From an uncultured Actinomycetes bacterium (GTDB taxonomy: Bacteria; Actinomycetota; Actinomycetes; Nanopelagicales; Nanopelagicaceae), in contig CAIYQS010000180.1 in NCBI GenBank assembly GCA_903928395.1, positions 1 to 13,565 of the forward strand: a DNA stretch of 13,565 bases. The letters are read 5' to 3'. A model generated the notes under the pieces. It worked only from the letters and a program-made list of their open reading frames with translations, was not told the DNA's origin and did not search any database. Below, in pieces: positions 1 through 7,217 of the stretch. Every line of letters starts with the position of its first letter. The first letter of the stretch is position 1. The position numbers and the translations under genes were made by a program.

Positions 1-45
1 ATTGATTTCATGGAAGAACTCAATCACACGTTATTTAGAAAATAA
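1..45 (+). CDS. Possible 3' end of a truncated upstream gene
   Basis: Frame 1 is open from the window edge to a TAA at 43-45 and gives 14 residues, IDFMEELNHTLFRK. The tail is charged and plausible as a protein C-terminus, and it ends 5 bases before the 3' end of rnpB, which runs toward it. This fits the tight convergent spacing elsewhere in the window. The stretch is too short to identify a family and could be open by chance. Confidence 0.25.
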   Translation: MDFMEELNHTLFRK

Positions 46-49
46 AGAA

Positions 50-401
50 GAGTCGCCCTATAAGCCGGATCCTGTCCCTCGCTTTCGCGAATGGATCACC
101 ATCCATCTAGCCACGTGATTGCTCACGTGATCAAGCGACCTACCTGATGACTTGAGCGAGCAGCTCTCAAACGCCATCTTTTTGGTCTTGCTCCAAGTGG
201 GGTTTGCCTTGCCATTGATGTCACCATCAACGCGGTGGTCTCTTACACCACCGTTTCACCCTTACCGCTCTTGCGAGTGGCGGTCATTTTCTGTGGCACT
301 TTCCCGCGGGTTGCCCCGGGTGGGCGTTACCCACCACTTTGCTCTGTGGAGTCCGGACTTTCCTCGGTGTTTATTCAGCAACGCGGTGACCCAGACGACT
401 C
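50..401 (-). ncRNA. rnpB: RNase P RNA, catalytic subunit (bacterial type A)
   Basis: This is the catalytic RNA of ribonuclease P, which removes 5' leaders from pre-tRNA together with the RnpA protein. Read on the minus strand, the 5' core GAGGAAAGTCCGGACTCCAC lies at 365-346. The block GGTGAAACGGTGGTG, followed by TAAGAGACCACCG, lies in the middle. The L15/P15 region AAACCCCAC...GGAGCAAG is at 205-187, and the 3' core CCGGCTTATAGG is at 68-57. The ends pair as helix P1: GAGTCGTC (401-394) with GGGCGACTC (58-50). Length is about 350 nt, normal for type A. A U-rich stretch follows the 3' end (49-35) and may help termination. Two bases differ from the usual bacterial consensus: L15 reads GGC where GGU is typical, and J2/4 reads ACAGGATCC rather than ACAGAAYCC. 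Exact ends may differ by a few nt. Confidence 0.96.
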
Positions 402-413
402 TTCCTTACGGAA

Positions 414-443
414 AGGATACGGGATTAATTTGTCCCTTCGTAA
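414..443 (-). promoter_or_regulatory. rnpB: Candidate promoter of rnpB
   Basis: On the minus strand TATCCT (419-414) lies about 12 bases upstream of the P1 helix and can serve as a -10 box, with a weak -35-like TTACGA (443-438) at 18-bp spacing. The gap between rnpB and tldD is about 70 bp and must hold promoters for both directions. The -35 match is poor, so this is tentative. Confidence 0.35.
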
Positions 444-472
444 TCCCCTAGTTACGGCATAAGGTTGTACGC

Positions 473-1975
473 ATGACTCACGACGTTGATCCAGACTTTC
501 TAGCATTACCACTCGAGGCTGTTTCTGATGCCGCAATACAAACCGGCATATCACTCGGGGCCACTCATGTGGACGTTCGGGTGGAAAGAATTCGCACCGG
601 AGTTTTGCAGTTGCGAGACACCAACCCCGAAACCCAGACTGACGAAAGTACATCAGGCGTTGGGGTTCGAGTGATCGTTAACGGAACATGGGGGTTCGCG
701 TCTTCTCCCGAGATCAGTGCGACTAAAGCCGCTGAACTAGCCAAGGTTGCGGTAGCCATGGCCAAGACCAGTGGACCACTTTCGACTGAGGAAATTGCGC
801 TCGCCCCCGAGCCTGTCTATACGGAAAAGACCTGGGTGAGTGATTACATTAAGGATCCATTCCACGTACCAGGAGCGGACAAAGTTGCACGACTTGCCGA
901 GTTAAATGAGCGACTCTTAAAATCTAAGACGGTTAATTTTGCCTCCGCTTTCTCAATGTTTGTTAAAGAGCAGAAGCATTATGCCGATTCCTACGGGACA
1001 TCAACCACGCAACAGCGAGTTCGAGTGCAAACCCAGATAGAAGCATTTAACGTCGGCCCGAACGGTTTCGAATCCATGCGGACTCTCGCACAGCCTGCCG
1101 GATTTGGTTGGGAGTGGATGGGTAACTCAGAGTGGAATTGGGATTTAGAGATTGATCAACTTCCCGACCTGCTAGCAGAAAAAGTGGCGGCACCCTCTAT
1201 CGAGGCTGGAAAATATGATTTGTTAATTCATCCAAGTAATCTCTGGCTAACAATTCATGAGTCAATTGGCCACGCTACAGAACTCGATCGCGCTTTAGGC
1301 TATGAAGCAAATTACGCAGGTACTTCATTCGCGACAATCGATAATCTCAATAAGTTGCAATATGGCTCATCACTCATGAACATCACTGGTGATCGTATTA
1401 CTCCGCACGGTCTTAGCACCGTTGGATATGACGACGAGGGAGTCAAAGCGCAACAATGGGACATCATCAAGGATGGCCTGCTAGTCGGCTATCAACTTGA
1501 TCGCCGAATAGCAGCGCGGGCCGGTCGAGATCGAAGCAATGGTTGCGCATTTGCAGATTCACCAAGCCATGTTCCGATTCAGAGGATGCCTAATGTCTCA
1601 TTGCAGCCAAACCCAACTGGACCCGACTTTGAAGATCTAGTGGCGAGCGTAGAAGATGGAATTTTGATTAAGGGAGACAACTCCTGGTCCATTGATATGC
1701 AACGTTATAACTTCCAATTTACAGGGCAGCAATTCCATCGGATTAAGAATGGAAGAATTGTCGGGCAAGTCAAAGATGTTGCGTATCAAGCAACGACGAC
1801 GGATTTCTGGAGATCAATGAAAACCGTCGGTGGACCTTCAACATATGTACTCGGAGGAGCTTTCAATTGCGGTAAAGCCCAACCTGGTCAGATTGCAGCA
1901 GTGAGCCACGGGTGTCCGGCTGCGGTCTTCGACAAAGTTAATGTCCTTAACACCGTTGCGGAGGCTGGAAAATGA
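473..1975 (+). CDS. tldD: TldD, zinc metallopeptidase subunit of TldD/TldE
   Basis: The 500-residue product belongs to the TldD/PmbA family (peptidase U62). In E. coli TldD and TldE form a cytoplasmic heterodimer that degrades unfolded peptides, matures microcin B17 and helps remove the CcdA antitoxin. The zinc motif HExxxH is present as HESIGH (residues 262-267), and C466 in FNCGKAQPGQ fits the third zinc ligand. These residues mark this as the catalytic subunit. The N-terminal domain (about 20-240) includes the ETQTDESTSGVGVRV segment typical of the family. Length is normal. The ATG start has a modest AAGG Shine-Dalgarno at 461-464, 8 bases upstream. The stop overlaps the tldE start as ATGA, so the two subunits are probably made in equal amounts. 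No peptide-antibiotic precursor is visible nearby, so a housekeeping proteolytic role is more likely. The family call is firm; the substrate is unknown. Confidence 0.95.
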   Translation: MTHDVDPDFLALPLEAVSDAAIQTGISLGATHVDVRVERIRTGVLQLRDTNPETQTDESTSGVGVRVIVNGTWGFASSPEISATKAAELAKVAVAMAKTSGPLSTEEIALAPEPVYTEKTWVSDYIKDPFHVPGADKVARLAELNERLLKSKTVNFASAFSMFVKEQKHYADSYGTSTTQQRVRVQTQIEAFNVGPNGFESMRTLAQPAGFGWEWMGNSEWNWDLEIDQLPDLLAEKVAAPSIEAGKYDLLIHPSNLWLTIHESIGHATELDRALGYEANYAGTSFATIDNLNKLQYGSSLMNITGDRITPHGLSTVGYDDEGVKAQQWDIIKDGLLVGYQLDRRIAARAGRDRSNGCAFADSPSHVPIQRMPNVSLQPNPTGPDFEDLVASVEDGILIKGDNSWSIDMQRYNFQFTGQQFHRIKNGRIVGQVKDVAYQATTTDFWRSMKTVGGPSTYVLGGAFNCGKAQPGQIAAVSHGCPAAVFDKVNVLNTVAEAGK

Positions 1976-3348
1976 TCGCGCCACAAGAACTCATCGAAAG
2001 AATTACTGCGGCCGTTGATTACGACGATTGCATCGCGATCGTAGAAGCCAAGACCCAGGCCAACTTACGGTGGGCAAGCAGCACGCTGACAACAAACGGA
2101 GTTATTGCAGAGCAGACGGTAACTGTCATCGCCTTTGTGGCAGTTGACGGTGGGATGGCTACTGGTTCGGTGAGCCGTACAAACGTTGAGTTGGATGAGA
2201 TTGTCGCTATTGCCAAAGAAGCTGGCGAAGTTGCTAGAGCAGCTGGAGTTGCCGAAGACCAAGCTCCCTTGCTTCGTGACATAGCAGTAGGCGACTGGAG
2301 TGCAGCCCACCTGGCTACCGGTCCAGACGTATTCTCAACTTTTGCTCCACACTTAGGAGAGCTTTTTAAGAAATCCAAATCAGATGAAATAGAACTCTTT
2401 GGATATGCAGAACACACTCATGTAACCACGTGGCTTGGCTCTAAAGGTGGGCTTCGCCTGAGGCATGATCAACCAGCTGGTCGTTTAGAAATGACTGGCA
2501 AATCTCATAATCGAAGTCGATCAACGTGGGAAGGACGCGCAACACGTGACTTCACGGATGTCGATTTAAGTGGAGTGGATCGCGAAATTCGCCAACGACT
2601 TGAATGGCAAGCAAGAAGTTCGAAAAAAGCGGCAGGACGCTATCAAACGGTGGCGCCTTCTGGAGCAATCGCTGACTTACTTGCCTACTTACTTTGGACA
2701 TCCCCTGCCAGAGATGCGGCAGAAGGTCGCTCCGTGTACGCCAAAATTGGAGAACCCGGTAAAACCAGAATCGGCGAAACGCTTGCCAAATTACCCATCA
2801 ATATATTCAGCGATCCGACTTATAAGGGATTAGAGAGTTCGCCATTTAATCTCGCCACAAGTAGCGGAGCTTTTAGTTCAGTTTTTGACAATGGGCTGGC
2901 ACAAGAAAAGTGGGATTTCGTAAAAGATGGAAAACTCGCTGGTCTCATTTCAACTCGTTCCGTCGCTCAATCCACTGGCATCGCATATGGAGCAGGTGGA
3001 GATAACGTCATCATGGAAGTTCCTGGCAGCAGCGGTGACCTGAACACCCAGATTGCCAAGGTTGCTGACGGACTGCTTTTAACAACTCTTTGGTACATCC
3101 GAATGGTTGATCCTGTAACAAGTCTTTTGACTGGTTTAACCAGAGACGGGGTATATGAGATCAAGGACGGCGAAGTTATTGGCGCGGTCAATAACTTCCG
3201 TTGGAATGAATCTCCCGTTGAATTACTGGGCAGAATCTCTTCCGCCGGCGCAACCGAAATTACAGCGACCCGCGAGTTCGAGGACTTAGCCAGAACAGCA
3301 ACCCCTGCCGTTATATTCGAGGATTTCAATATGTCGACGGTGAGCTAA
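1972..3348 (+). CDS. tldE: TldE/PmbA, partner subunit of TldD
   Basis: The 458-residue product is the second member of the TldD/PmbA family. It lacks the HExxxH motif found in the upstream gene, as expected for the non-catalytic TldE/PmbA subunit, which shapes the substrate cavity of the heterodimer. The family fold is visible in segments such as TNGVIAEQTVTVIAFV, KWDFVKDGKLAGLISTRS and YEIKDGEVIGAVNNFRW. The C-terminus ends with AVIFEDFNMSTVS. The ATG start overlaps the tldD stop by 4 bases, and a strong GGAGG at 1960-1964 sits 7 bases upstream inside tldD, so translation should be coupled. The gene is followed by about 100 bp without a clear terminator before the ABC transporter operon. Length is normal and no frameshift is seen. 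Confidence 0.93.
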   Translation: MIAPQELIERITAAVDYDDCIAIVEAKTQANLRWASSTLTTNGVIAEQTVTVIAFVAVDGGMATGSVSRTNVELDEIVAIAKEAGEVARAAGVAEDQAPLLRDIAVGDWSAAHLATGPDVFSTFAPHLGELFKKSKSDEIELFGYAEHTHVTTWLGSKGGLRLRHDQPAGRLEMTGKSHNRSRSTWEGRATRDFTDVDLSGVDREIRQRLEWQARSSKKAAGRYQTVAPSGAIADLLAYLLWTSPARDAAEGRSVYAKIGEPGKTRIGETLAKLPINIFSDPTYKGLESSPFNLATSSGAFSSVFDNGLAQEKWDFVKDGKLAGLISTRSVAQSTGIAYGAGGDNVIMEVPGSSGDLNTQIAKVADGLLLTTLWYIRMVDPVTSLLTGLTRDGVYEIKDGEVIGAVNNFRWNESPVELLGRISSAGATEITATREFEDLARTATPAVIFEDFNMSTVS

Positions 3349-3397
3349 GCTAACTAAGGTTTGCAAAACACTCGCAATTTCTCCTGGCACAACGCCT

Positions 3398-3440
3398 TTG
3401 CTAGGGTTCGGTTTCGCCGATTATTTCTCTGCCTGAAAGG
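3398..3440 (+). promoter_or_regulatory. Candidate promoter and RBS for the amino-acid ABC operon
   Basis: In the 101-bp gap after tldE, TTGCTA (3398-3403) and GATTAT (3419-3424) could form a weak -35/-10 pair with 15-bp spacing. A good ribosome binding site GAAAGG (3435-3440) stands 9 bases before the ATG at 3450. The RBS is convincing; the promoter match is weak. Confidence 0.35.
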
Positions 3441-3449
3441 TAGTTACAG

Positions 3450-4277
3450 ATGAAAAAGAACTTGGGAATTGCTCTCTCCCTCACTGCCCTGGTTAGTTCG
3501 CTATCCATCGGTTTCGCAGCAACGAACGCCACCGCTGCAGCCTCTTTACCCACCCTCACTCCAGGAGTGTTAACGATCGGAACTGATGACCCGGCATATA
3601 CCCCTTGGTTTGATAACAATAAGCCTGCAGACGGAAAAGGTTTCGAGTCGGCTGTTGCTTATGCCGTTGCAAAGCAACTTGGATACCCCGCATCAAAAGT
3701 AAAGTGGGTTAAGGCCGCATTCAACAATGTCATTCAACCTGGTAAGAAGTCATTCGATTTCGATATCAATGAAGTATCAATAACTCCGGATCGTGCAAAG
3801 GCCGTGGATTTCTCAACCGGATATTACGACGTCGCCCAAGCCATTATCACGACAACCAAATCGAAGATCGCAAAGGCAAAGTCAATTGCAGATCTTGCAA
3901 ATGCAAAGCTCGGTGCATCTGTTGGATCGACTTCATACACAACCATTACGAACACAATTAAGCCGAAGGTAAAGCCATCTGTATTTAGCACGAATGACCT
4001 AGCTACCTCCGCTCTCAAGAACGGACAGATCGATGGACTCGTCCTTGATCTACCGACCGCTTTTTATGTAGCTGGAGCGGAACTCTCTAATGGTTTGATC
4101 ATTGGTCAATTCGCTCCACAAGCTGGTAGCGATCAATTTGGACTTGTACTCACAAAGGGAAGCCCGCTGACAAAATCAGTATCGGCAGCCGTGGATGCAC
4201 TTCGCGCTAACGGAACTTTGAAAGCGATTGCAGCAAAGTGGCTAGCCACGGTTGGCGGGGCACCAGTCCTCAAGTAG
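3450..4277 (+). CDS. Polar amino-acid ABC transporter, extracellular substrate-binding protein
   Basis: The 275-residue product is a family 3 solute-binding protein (SBP_bac_3), which captures an amino acid outside the membrane and delivers it to the permease encoded next. Residues 1-30 are a signal peptide: MKKN, a hydrophobic core, then small residues with AxA-type cleavage sites near ATNATAAA. The mature part has the family's SITPDRAKAVDFSTGYYD segment (110-127), where Arg115 would bind the ligand carboxylate. It also has GLVLDLPTAFYV (196-207), where Asp200 is placed to bind the amino group. Unlike most binding proteins of Gram-positive bacteria there is no lipobox, and the whole protein has no cysteine, so it cannot be a lipoprotein. 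Ligand specificity (glutamate/glutamine, basic or other) cannot be read. First gene of a complete three-gene importer. Confidence 0.9.
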   Translation: MKKNLGIALSLTALVSSLSIGFAATNATAAASLPTLTPGVLTIGTDDPAYTPWFDNNKPADGKGFESAVAYAVAKQLGYPASKVKWVKAAFNNVIQPGKKSFDFDINEVSITPDRAKAVDFSTGYYDVAQAIITTTKSKIAKAKSIADLANAKLGASVGSTSYTTITNTIKPKVKPSVFSTNDLATSALKNGQIDGLVLDLPTAFYVAGAELSNGLIIGQFAPQAGSDQFGLVLTKGSPLTKSVSAAVDALRANGTLKAIAAKWLATVGGAPVLK

Positions 4278-4293
4278 TTTGAGCTCCTACTTG
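4271..4293 (+). promoter_or_regulatory. Intercistronic stem-loop between binding protein and permease genes
   Basis: CAAGTAG (4271-4277) and CTACTTG (4287-4293) form a perfect 7-bp stem with a 9-base loop. The left arm contains the stop codon of the binding-protein gene, and the permease RBS CGGAGG (4297-4302) begins 3 bases after the right arm. There is no U-tract, so it is not a standard terminator. Such hairpins often protect the upstream mRNA or limit read-through so that more binding protein than permease is made. That role is inferred. Confidence 0.5.
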
Positions 4294-4306
4294 TAACGGA
4301 GGTCCG

Positions 4307-5155
4307 ATGTCCTACCAACCTTCCCCGCTGCGTTTGCAGCGAGAGGCGGCTAGGCGTCGGGCTTCTCGTCGCTCCACCCTTATTGCGATTTTAAGCACCG
4401 TTGTAATTGCCACAGTGCTCACAATTGCCGTAACTGGTGCCCCTGGATTTAAAGCAGTTAAAGAGTCATTTTTCAATTGGCACTATGCAAAGAGCGCATT
4501 TCCGCATGTCTTGTCTGGCCTCTGGCTTAATTTGAAGGTGATGCTAATTGCTTCATTTTTTAGTTTTATTTTGGGTCTCTTAATTGCGCTCGCTCGAACT
4601 TCCCATTCACCTCTTCTCTACCCAGTACGTATCCTGGCCACAGTTTTTACTGACATTTTTCGAGGACTACCCCTGCTTCTTGTCCTCTTTCTCGTTGGCT
4701 TTGGAATCCCTGGGCTTCAATTCACGTGGTTGACCAACTCCGTCGTTGTCCTAGGAACCGTTTCATTGATTCTTACTTATTCCGCTTACATGGGCGAGGT
4801 GATTCGGGCGGGAATCGAAGCAGTAAATCCGGCGCAACGAATGGCAGGCAGAGCGCTCGGGCTGTCCCCCACTCAAACACAGCGTTACGTAGTGTTGCCG
4901 CAGGCGCTTCGTAAAGTAACTCCTGCGCTACTCAACGATTTAATATCCTTACAAAAAGATTCAGGCTTGATTTCTACACTTGGAGCTATTGATGCAATTC
5001 GAGCGGCTCAGATAGACGCCTCACTTTCATTTAATTTCACTCCTTACGTGGTAGCGGGAGCGCTTTTTGTCTCTCTCACGATTCCATTAACGCGATTTAC
5101 CGATTGGCTTACATTCAGGCAAGATCGTTCTCGCGTCCAGCAGGGTCAGTGGTAA
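4307..5155 (+). CDS. Polar amino-acid ABC transporter, permease
   Basis: The 282-residue membrane protein is of the HisM/GlnP type (BPD_transp_1). After a basic cytoplasmic start (residues 10-23 rich in Arg) it has hydrophobic segments near 24-44, 70-97, 107-135, 143-161 and 245-260. The cytoplasmic EAA loop that docks to the ATPase is clear: EVIRAGIEAVNPAQRMAGRA followed by LGLSPTQTQRYVVLPQALRK (about 164-203). Only one permease gene is present, so it probably works as a homodimer. The ATG has a strong CGGAGG RBS 4 bases upstream. The gene ends 2 bases before the ATPase start codon. Function as an amino-acid importer follows from the family and from the neighbours. Confidence 0.92.
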   Translation: MSYQPSPLRLQREAARRRASRRSTLIAILSTVVIATVLTIAVTGAPGFKAVKESFFNWHYAKSAFPHVLSGLWLNLKVMLIASFFSFILGLLIALARTSHSPLLYPVRILATVFTDIFRGLPLLLVLFLVGFGIPGLQFTWLTNSVVVLGTVSLILTYSAYMGEVIRAGIEAVNPAQRMAGRALGLSPTQTQRYVVLPQALRKVTPALLNDLISLQKDSGLISTLGAIDAIRAAQIDASLSFNFTPYVVAGALFVSLTIPLTRFTDWLTFRQDRSRVQQGQW

Positions 5156-5157
5156 CC

Positions 5158-5907
5158 ATGGCAGAGTCGATGCTTGACATCATCAACGTTCGAAAGAGTT
5201 ATGGCGACGAACTCGTGCTACATGACATTTCGGTTTCACTCGCTGAACACGAAGTCAAAGTTCTCATCGGAGCAAGCGGATCTGGGAAGTCCACACTACT
5301 TCGCACTCTCAATCTGTTGGAAGCGATTGATGACGGGCAGATACTTTTAGCCGGAACAGATATCACGGCGGTCGGTGTGAACCCCGACAAAGTTCGGGCA
5401 CAAATTGGGTCGGTGTTCCAATCTTTCAATCTCTTTCCGCACCTCAATGTCTTGCAGAACATCACTCTTGCTCCACGAAAAGTTCACGGAGTTTCAAAAG
5501 AAGCAGCTGAGGCGAACGCGATGGAATTACTCCAACGTTTCGGTCTGGCAGATAAAGCCAAGCAATATCCAGATTTGCTCAGCGGAGGTCAACAACAACG
5601 TGTTGCGATCTTGCGAGCACTCATCACTAAGCCCAAGGTTTTGTTATTGGATGAAGTAACGAGCGCGCTAGATCCGATCTTGATTGCTGAAGTTTTGTCC
5701 TTGATCGCCGAACTTAAGGCGGAGGGGATGACAATTATGATCGCCACCCACGAAATGGGTTTTGCAAAGCGCGTGGCCGATCACGTTTTGTTTCTTCACC
5801 ATGGAAAGATCCTCGAAGCAGGAACGCCTGCGGATATTCTCGAAAACCCGCGCACTACTGAACTATCCGATTTTCTAGGAGCGCTACGAGATGCGGGGCG
5901 ACTTTAG
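5158..5907 (+). CDS. Polar amino-acid ABC transporter, ATP-binding protein
   Basis: The 249-residue product is an ABC ATPase of the GlnQ/HisP type that powers the importer. All motifs are intact: A-loop Tyr15 (KSYGDE), Walker A GASGSGKST (38-46), Q-loop VFQSFNLFPH (87-95), signature LSGGQ (141-145), Walker B VLLLDE (161-166), D-loop SALD and H-loop His198 (ATHEMGF). I chose the ATG at 5158, 2 bases after the permease stop. An upstream in-frame TTG at 5104 would add 18 residues inside the permease gene and is unlikely. An ATG at 5170 is a second alternative. No strong RBS precedes 5158, so translation may depend on ribosomes finishing the permease. The stop codon TAG (5905-5907) overlaps the stop of the convergent MFS gene. 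Confidence 0.94.
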   Translation: MAESMLDIINVRKSYGDELVLHDISVSLAEHEVKVLIGASGSGKSTLLRTLNLLEAIDDGQILLAGTDITAVGVNPDKVRAQIGSVFQSFNLFPHLNVLQNITLAPRKVHGVSKEAAEANAMELLQRFGLADKAKQYPDLLSGGQQQRVAILRALITKPKVLLLDEVTSALDPILIAEVLSLIAELKAEGMTIMIATHEMGFAKRVADHVLFLHHGKILEAGTPADILENPRTTELSDFLGALRDAGRL

Positions 5908-7217
5908 TCTTTATCGCCTTTGCCACGTGCTTCATCAATCTTTGCTTGAGTCAAGTGCGGAAGCGCAAAGTAAGCCACAACAAGTCCAAGTACAGCACCC
6001 AACAACATAGGGGTTCGCAGCGCGAAACCTCGCGAAAGGAGGTGCAGGGAGACGGTTACCAAAACTCCACCAATGACGGCCCCGATCGGTTGACTACCCA
6101 ACGCAAAGAAGCGGTAAACGCTATTTACACGACCCAATATTTGATCGGGAATAATCTCCTGTCGCATGGACACCGTTACAACGTTCCATAAAATCGCAAA
6201 AAACATCTCGATTGCAGAGATAGCCCAAACCAACTCCCAGACCGGGGAAAAAGCCATTCCAACTAAGAAGATTGGAGATCCGAGTATTACAACTTTAAGG
6301 ATGAAGGCTCTTCCGAATCGTTTGATAATTCGACCGGCGAATATTCCACCGATGGCACCGCCAAACGCTCCACCGGTACTTAATAATCCGAAAGTAAATA
6401 CTGAAGTGTGCAAATCCTCTTGAGCAAAAAGAATAAATACTGAGAATCCAAGTGCGTTGAGTCCGTTAATCGAACCCAAAATAAATGCTAATGGTCGTAA
6501 AAACGGATGATGCCACAACCAACTCAAGCCCTCTTTTAATTCGGCCTTGAAATTAGGTTTGACCTCAGAAATTTGCTGTTTCTTAATCATCGATGAAGCA
6601 ATCAAGCCGATTAGGCCAGCGGATGCAAAGAAGCTAGCGCCATCAAACATCAGTGGAGCGAAGACGGATAGCCCAAGTAAAACCGAAGCAAGTGGTGGTC
6701 CCATAAAGTTTTGCATAAGTGACTCAGAGGTCCACATTCGACCATTAGCGGTTTCGAGTTGGTCGGTCTCAACGATCAGCGGAATAAAGGTCTGTGAAGC
6801 TCCGTTGCCCAGAACTTCACCGCAGCCAAGTAAAAAAGTCGCGATCAATAAGAGAAGGTACAACCCGGTATGAGTGTGAATAAGTGATGTTTTAGCGATG
6901 CTTCTTACGATGTGAATATGTGATTCGTTGCCCCAGATGGACAACGCCACAACAAGTGTTACTAACCCGCGCAATACATCGGTAAAGACGATAACGCTTC
7001 TACGAGGGAATCGATCGATAAATACTCCAGCCGGCAAACTAAAGACTAGCCAGGGCATGGAAGCCATCAACCCAATAATGGAAAGGAGAAGCGGAGAGCG
7101 CGTGATCGAAGACGCGATCCAAGGATAAGCAACGGCGGATACCCCATTGCCTAAATTGGATAGCGCGCTTGCGGTGAAGAGTTTGTGATAGGAATTTGGT
7201 AATTTCTTAGTGGTCAC
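5904..7217 (-). CDS. MFS transporter, EntS/MFS_3-like exporter
   Basis: The 437-residue product is a major facilitator with about 12 membrane segments, resembling the EntS/MFS_3 branch that includes siderophore and drug exporters. Motif A between segments 2 and 3 is present as GVFIDRFPRRS (64-74). The segment GNGASQTFIPLIV, followed by an acidic stretch and ANGRMWTSESL (137-167), is typical of this branch. The start is GTG at 7217. The stop codon of the RNase HI/PGM gene shares its last G with this GTG (TAGTG), and no good RBS is visible, so translation is probably coupled. It is the last gene of a three-gene minus-strand operon. Its TAA stop overlaps the TAG of the convergent ABC ATPase gene. 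Substrate unknown; the link with RNase HI and the zinc-ribbon gene has no obvious functional reason. Confidence 0.88.
   Translation of the reverse strand: MTTKKLPNSYHKLFTASALSNLGNGVSAVAYPWIASSITRSPLLLSIIGLMASMPWLVFSLPAGVFIDRFPRRSVIVFTDVLRGLVTLVVALSIWGNESHIHIVRSIAKTSLIHTHTGLYLLLLIATFLLGCGEVLGNGASQTFIPLIVETDQLETANGRMWTSESLMQNFMGPPLASVLLGLSVFAPLMFDGASFFASAGLIGLIASSMIKKQQISEVKPNFKAELKEGLSWLWHHPFLRPLAFILGSINGLNALGFSVFILFAQEDLHTSVFTFGLLSTGGAFGGAIGGIFAGRIIKRFGRAFILKVVILGSPIFLVGMAFSPVWELVWAISAIEMFFAILWNVVTVSMRQEIIPDQILGRVNSVYRFFALGSQPIGAVIGGVLVTVSLHLLSRGFALRTPMLLGAVLGLVVAYFALPHLTQAKIDEARGKGDKD

Noticed and set aside
152..462. Plus-strand open frames of 99 and 75 codons over the first 460 bases
   Set aside because: They lie across the RNase P RNA gene, and their Pro/Ser/Cys-rich content reflects the RNA sequence read on the wrong strand.
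375..765. Minus-strand open frames of 92 and 66 codons opposite the tldD start
   Set aside because: They are antisense to the well-supported tldD and have no family features or RBS.
2570..2833. 87-codon plus-strand frame inside tldE
   Set aside because: It is a frame-shifted shadow of tldE; the tldE protein continues unbroken across it.
3346..3358. Repeated CTAA-like steps after the tldE stop
   Set aside because: They are very short and give extra stop codons at most; there is no stem or T-run for a terminator.
5104..5157. Upstream TTG start that would lengthen the ABC ATPase by 18 residues
   Set aside because: It would lie inside the permease gene, the extra residues do not resemble the family, and ATG 5158 follows the permease stop directly.
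5946..6873. Several plus-strand frames of 81-108 codons antisense to the MFS gene
   Set aside because: They are shadows of the MFS coding strand, without hydrophobic or domain patterns of their own.
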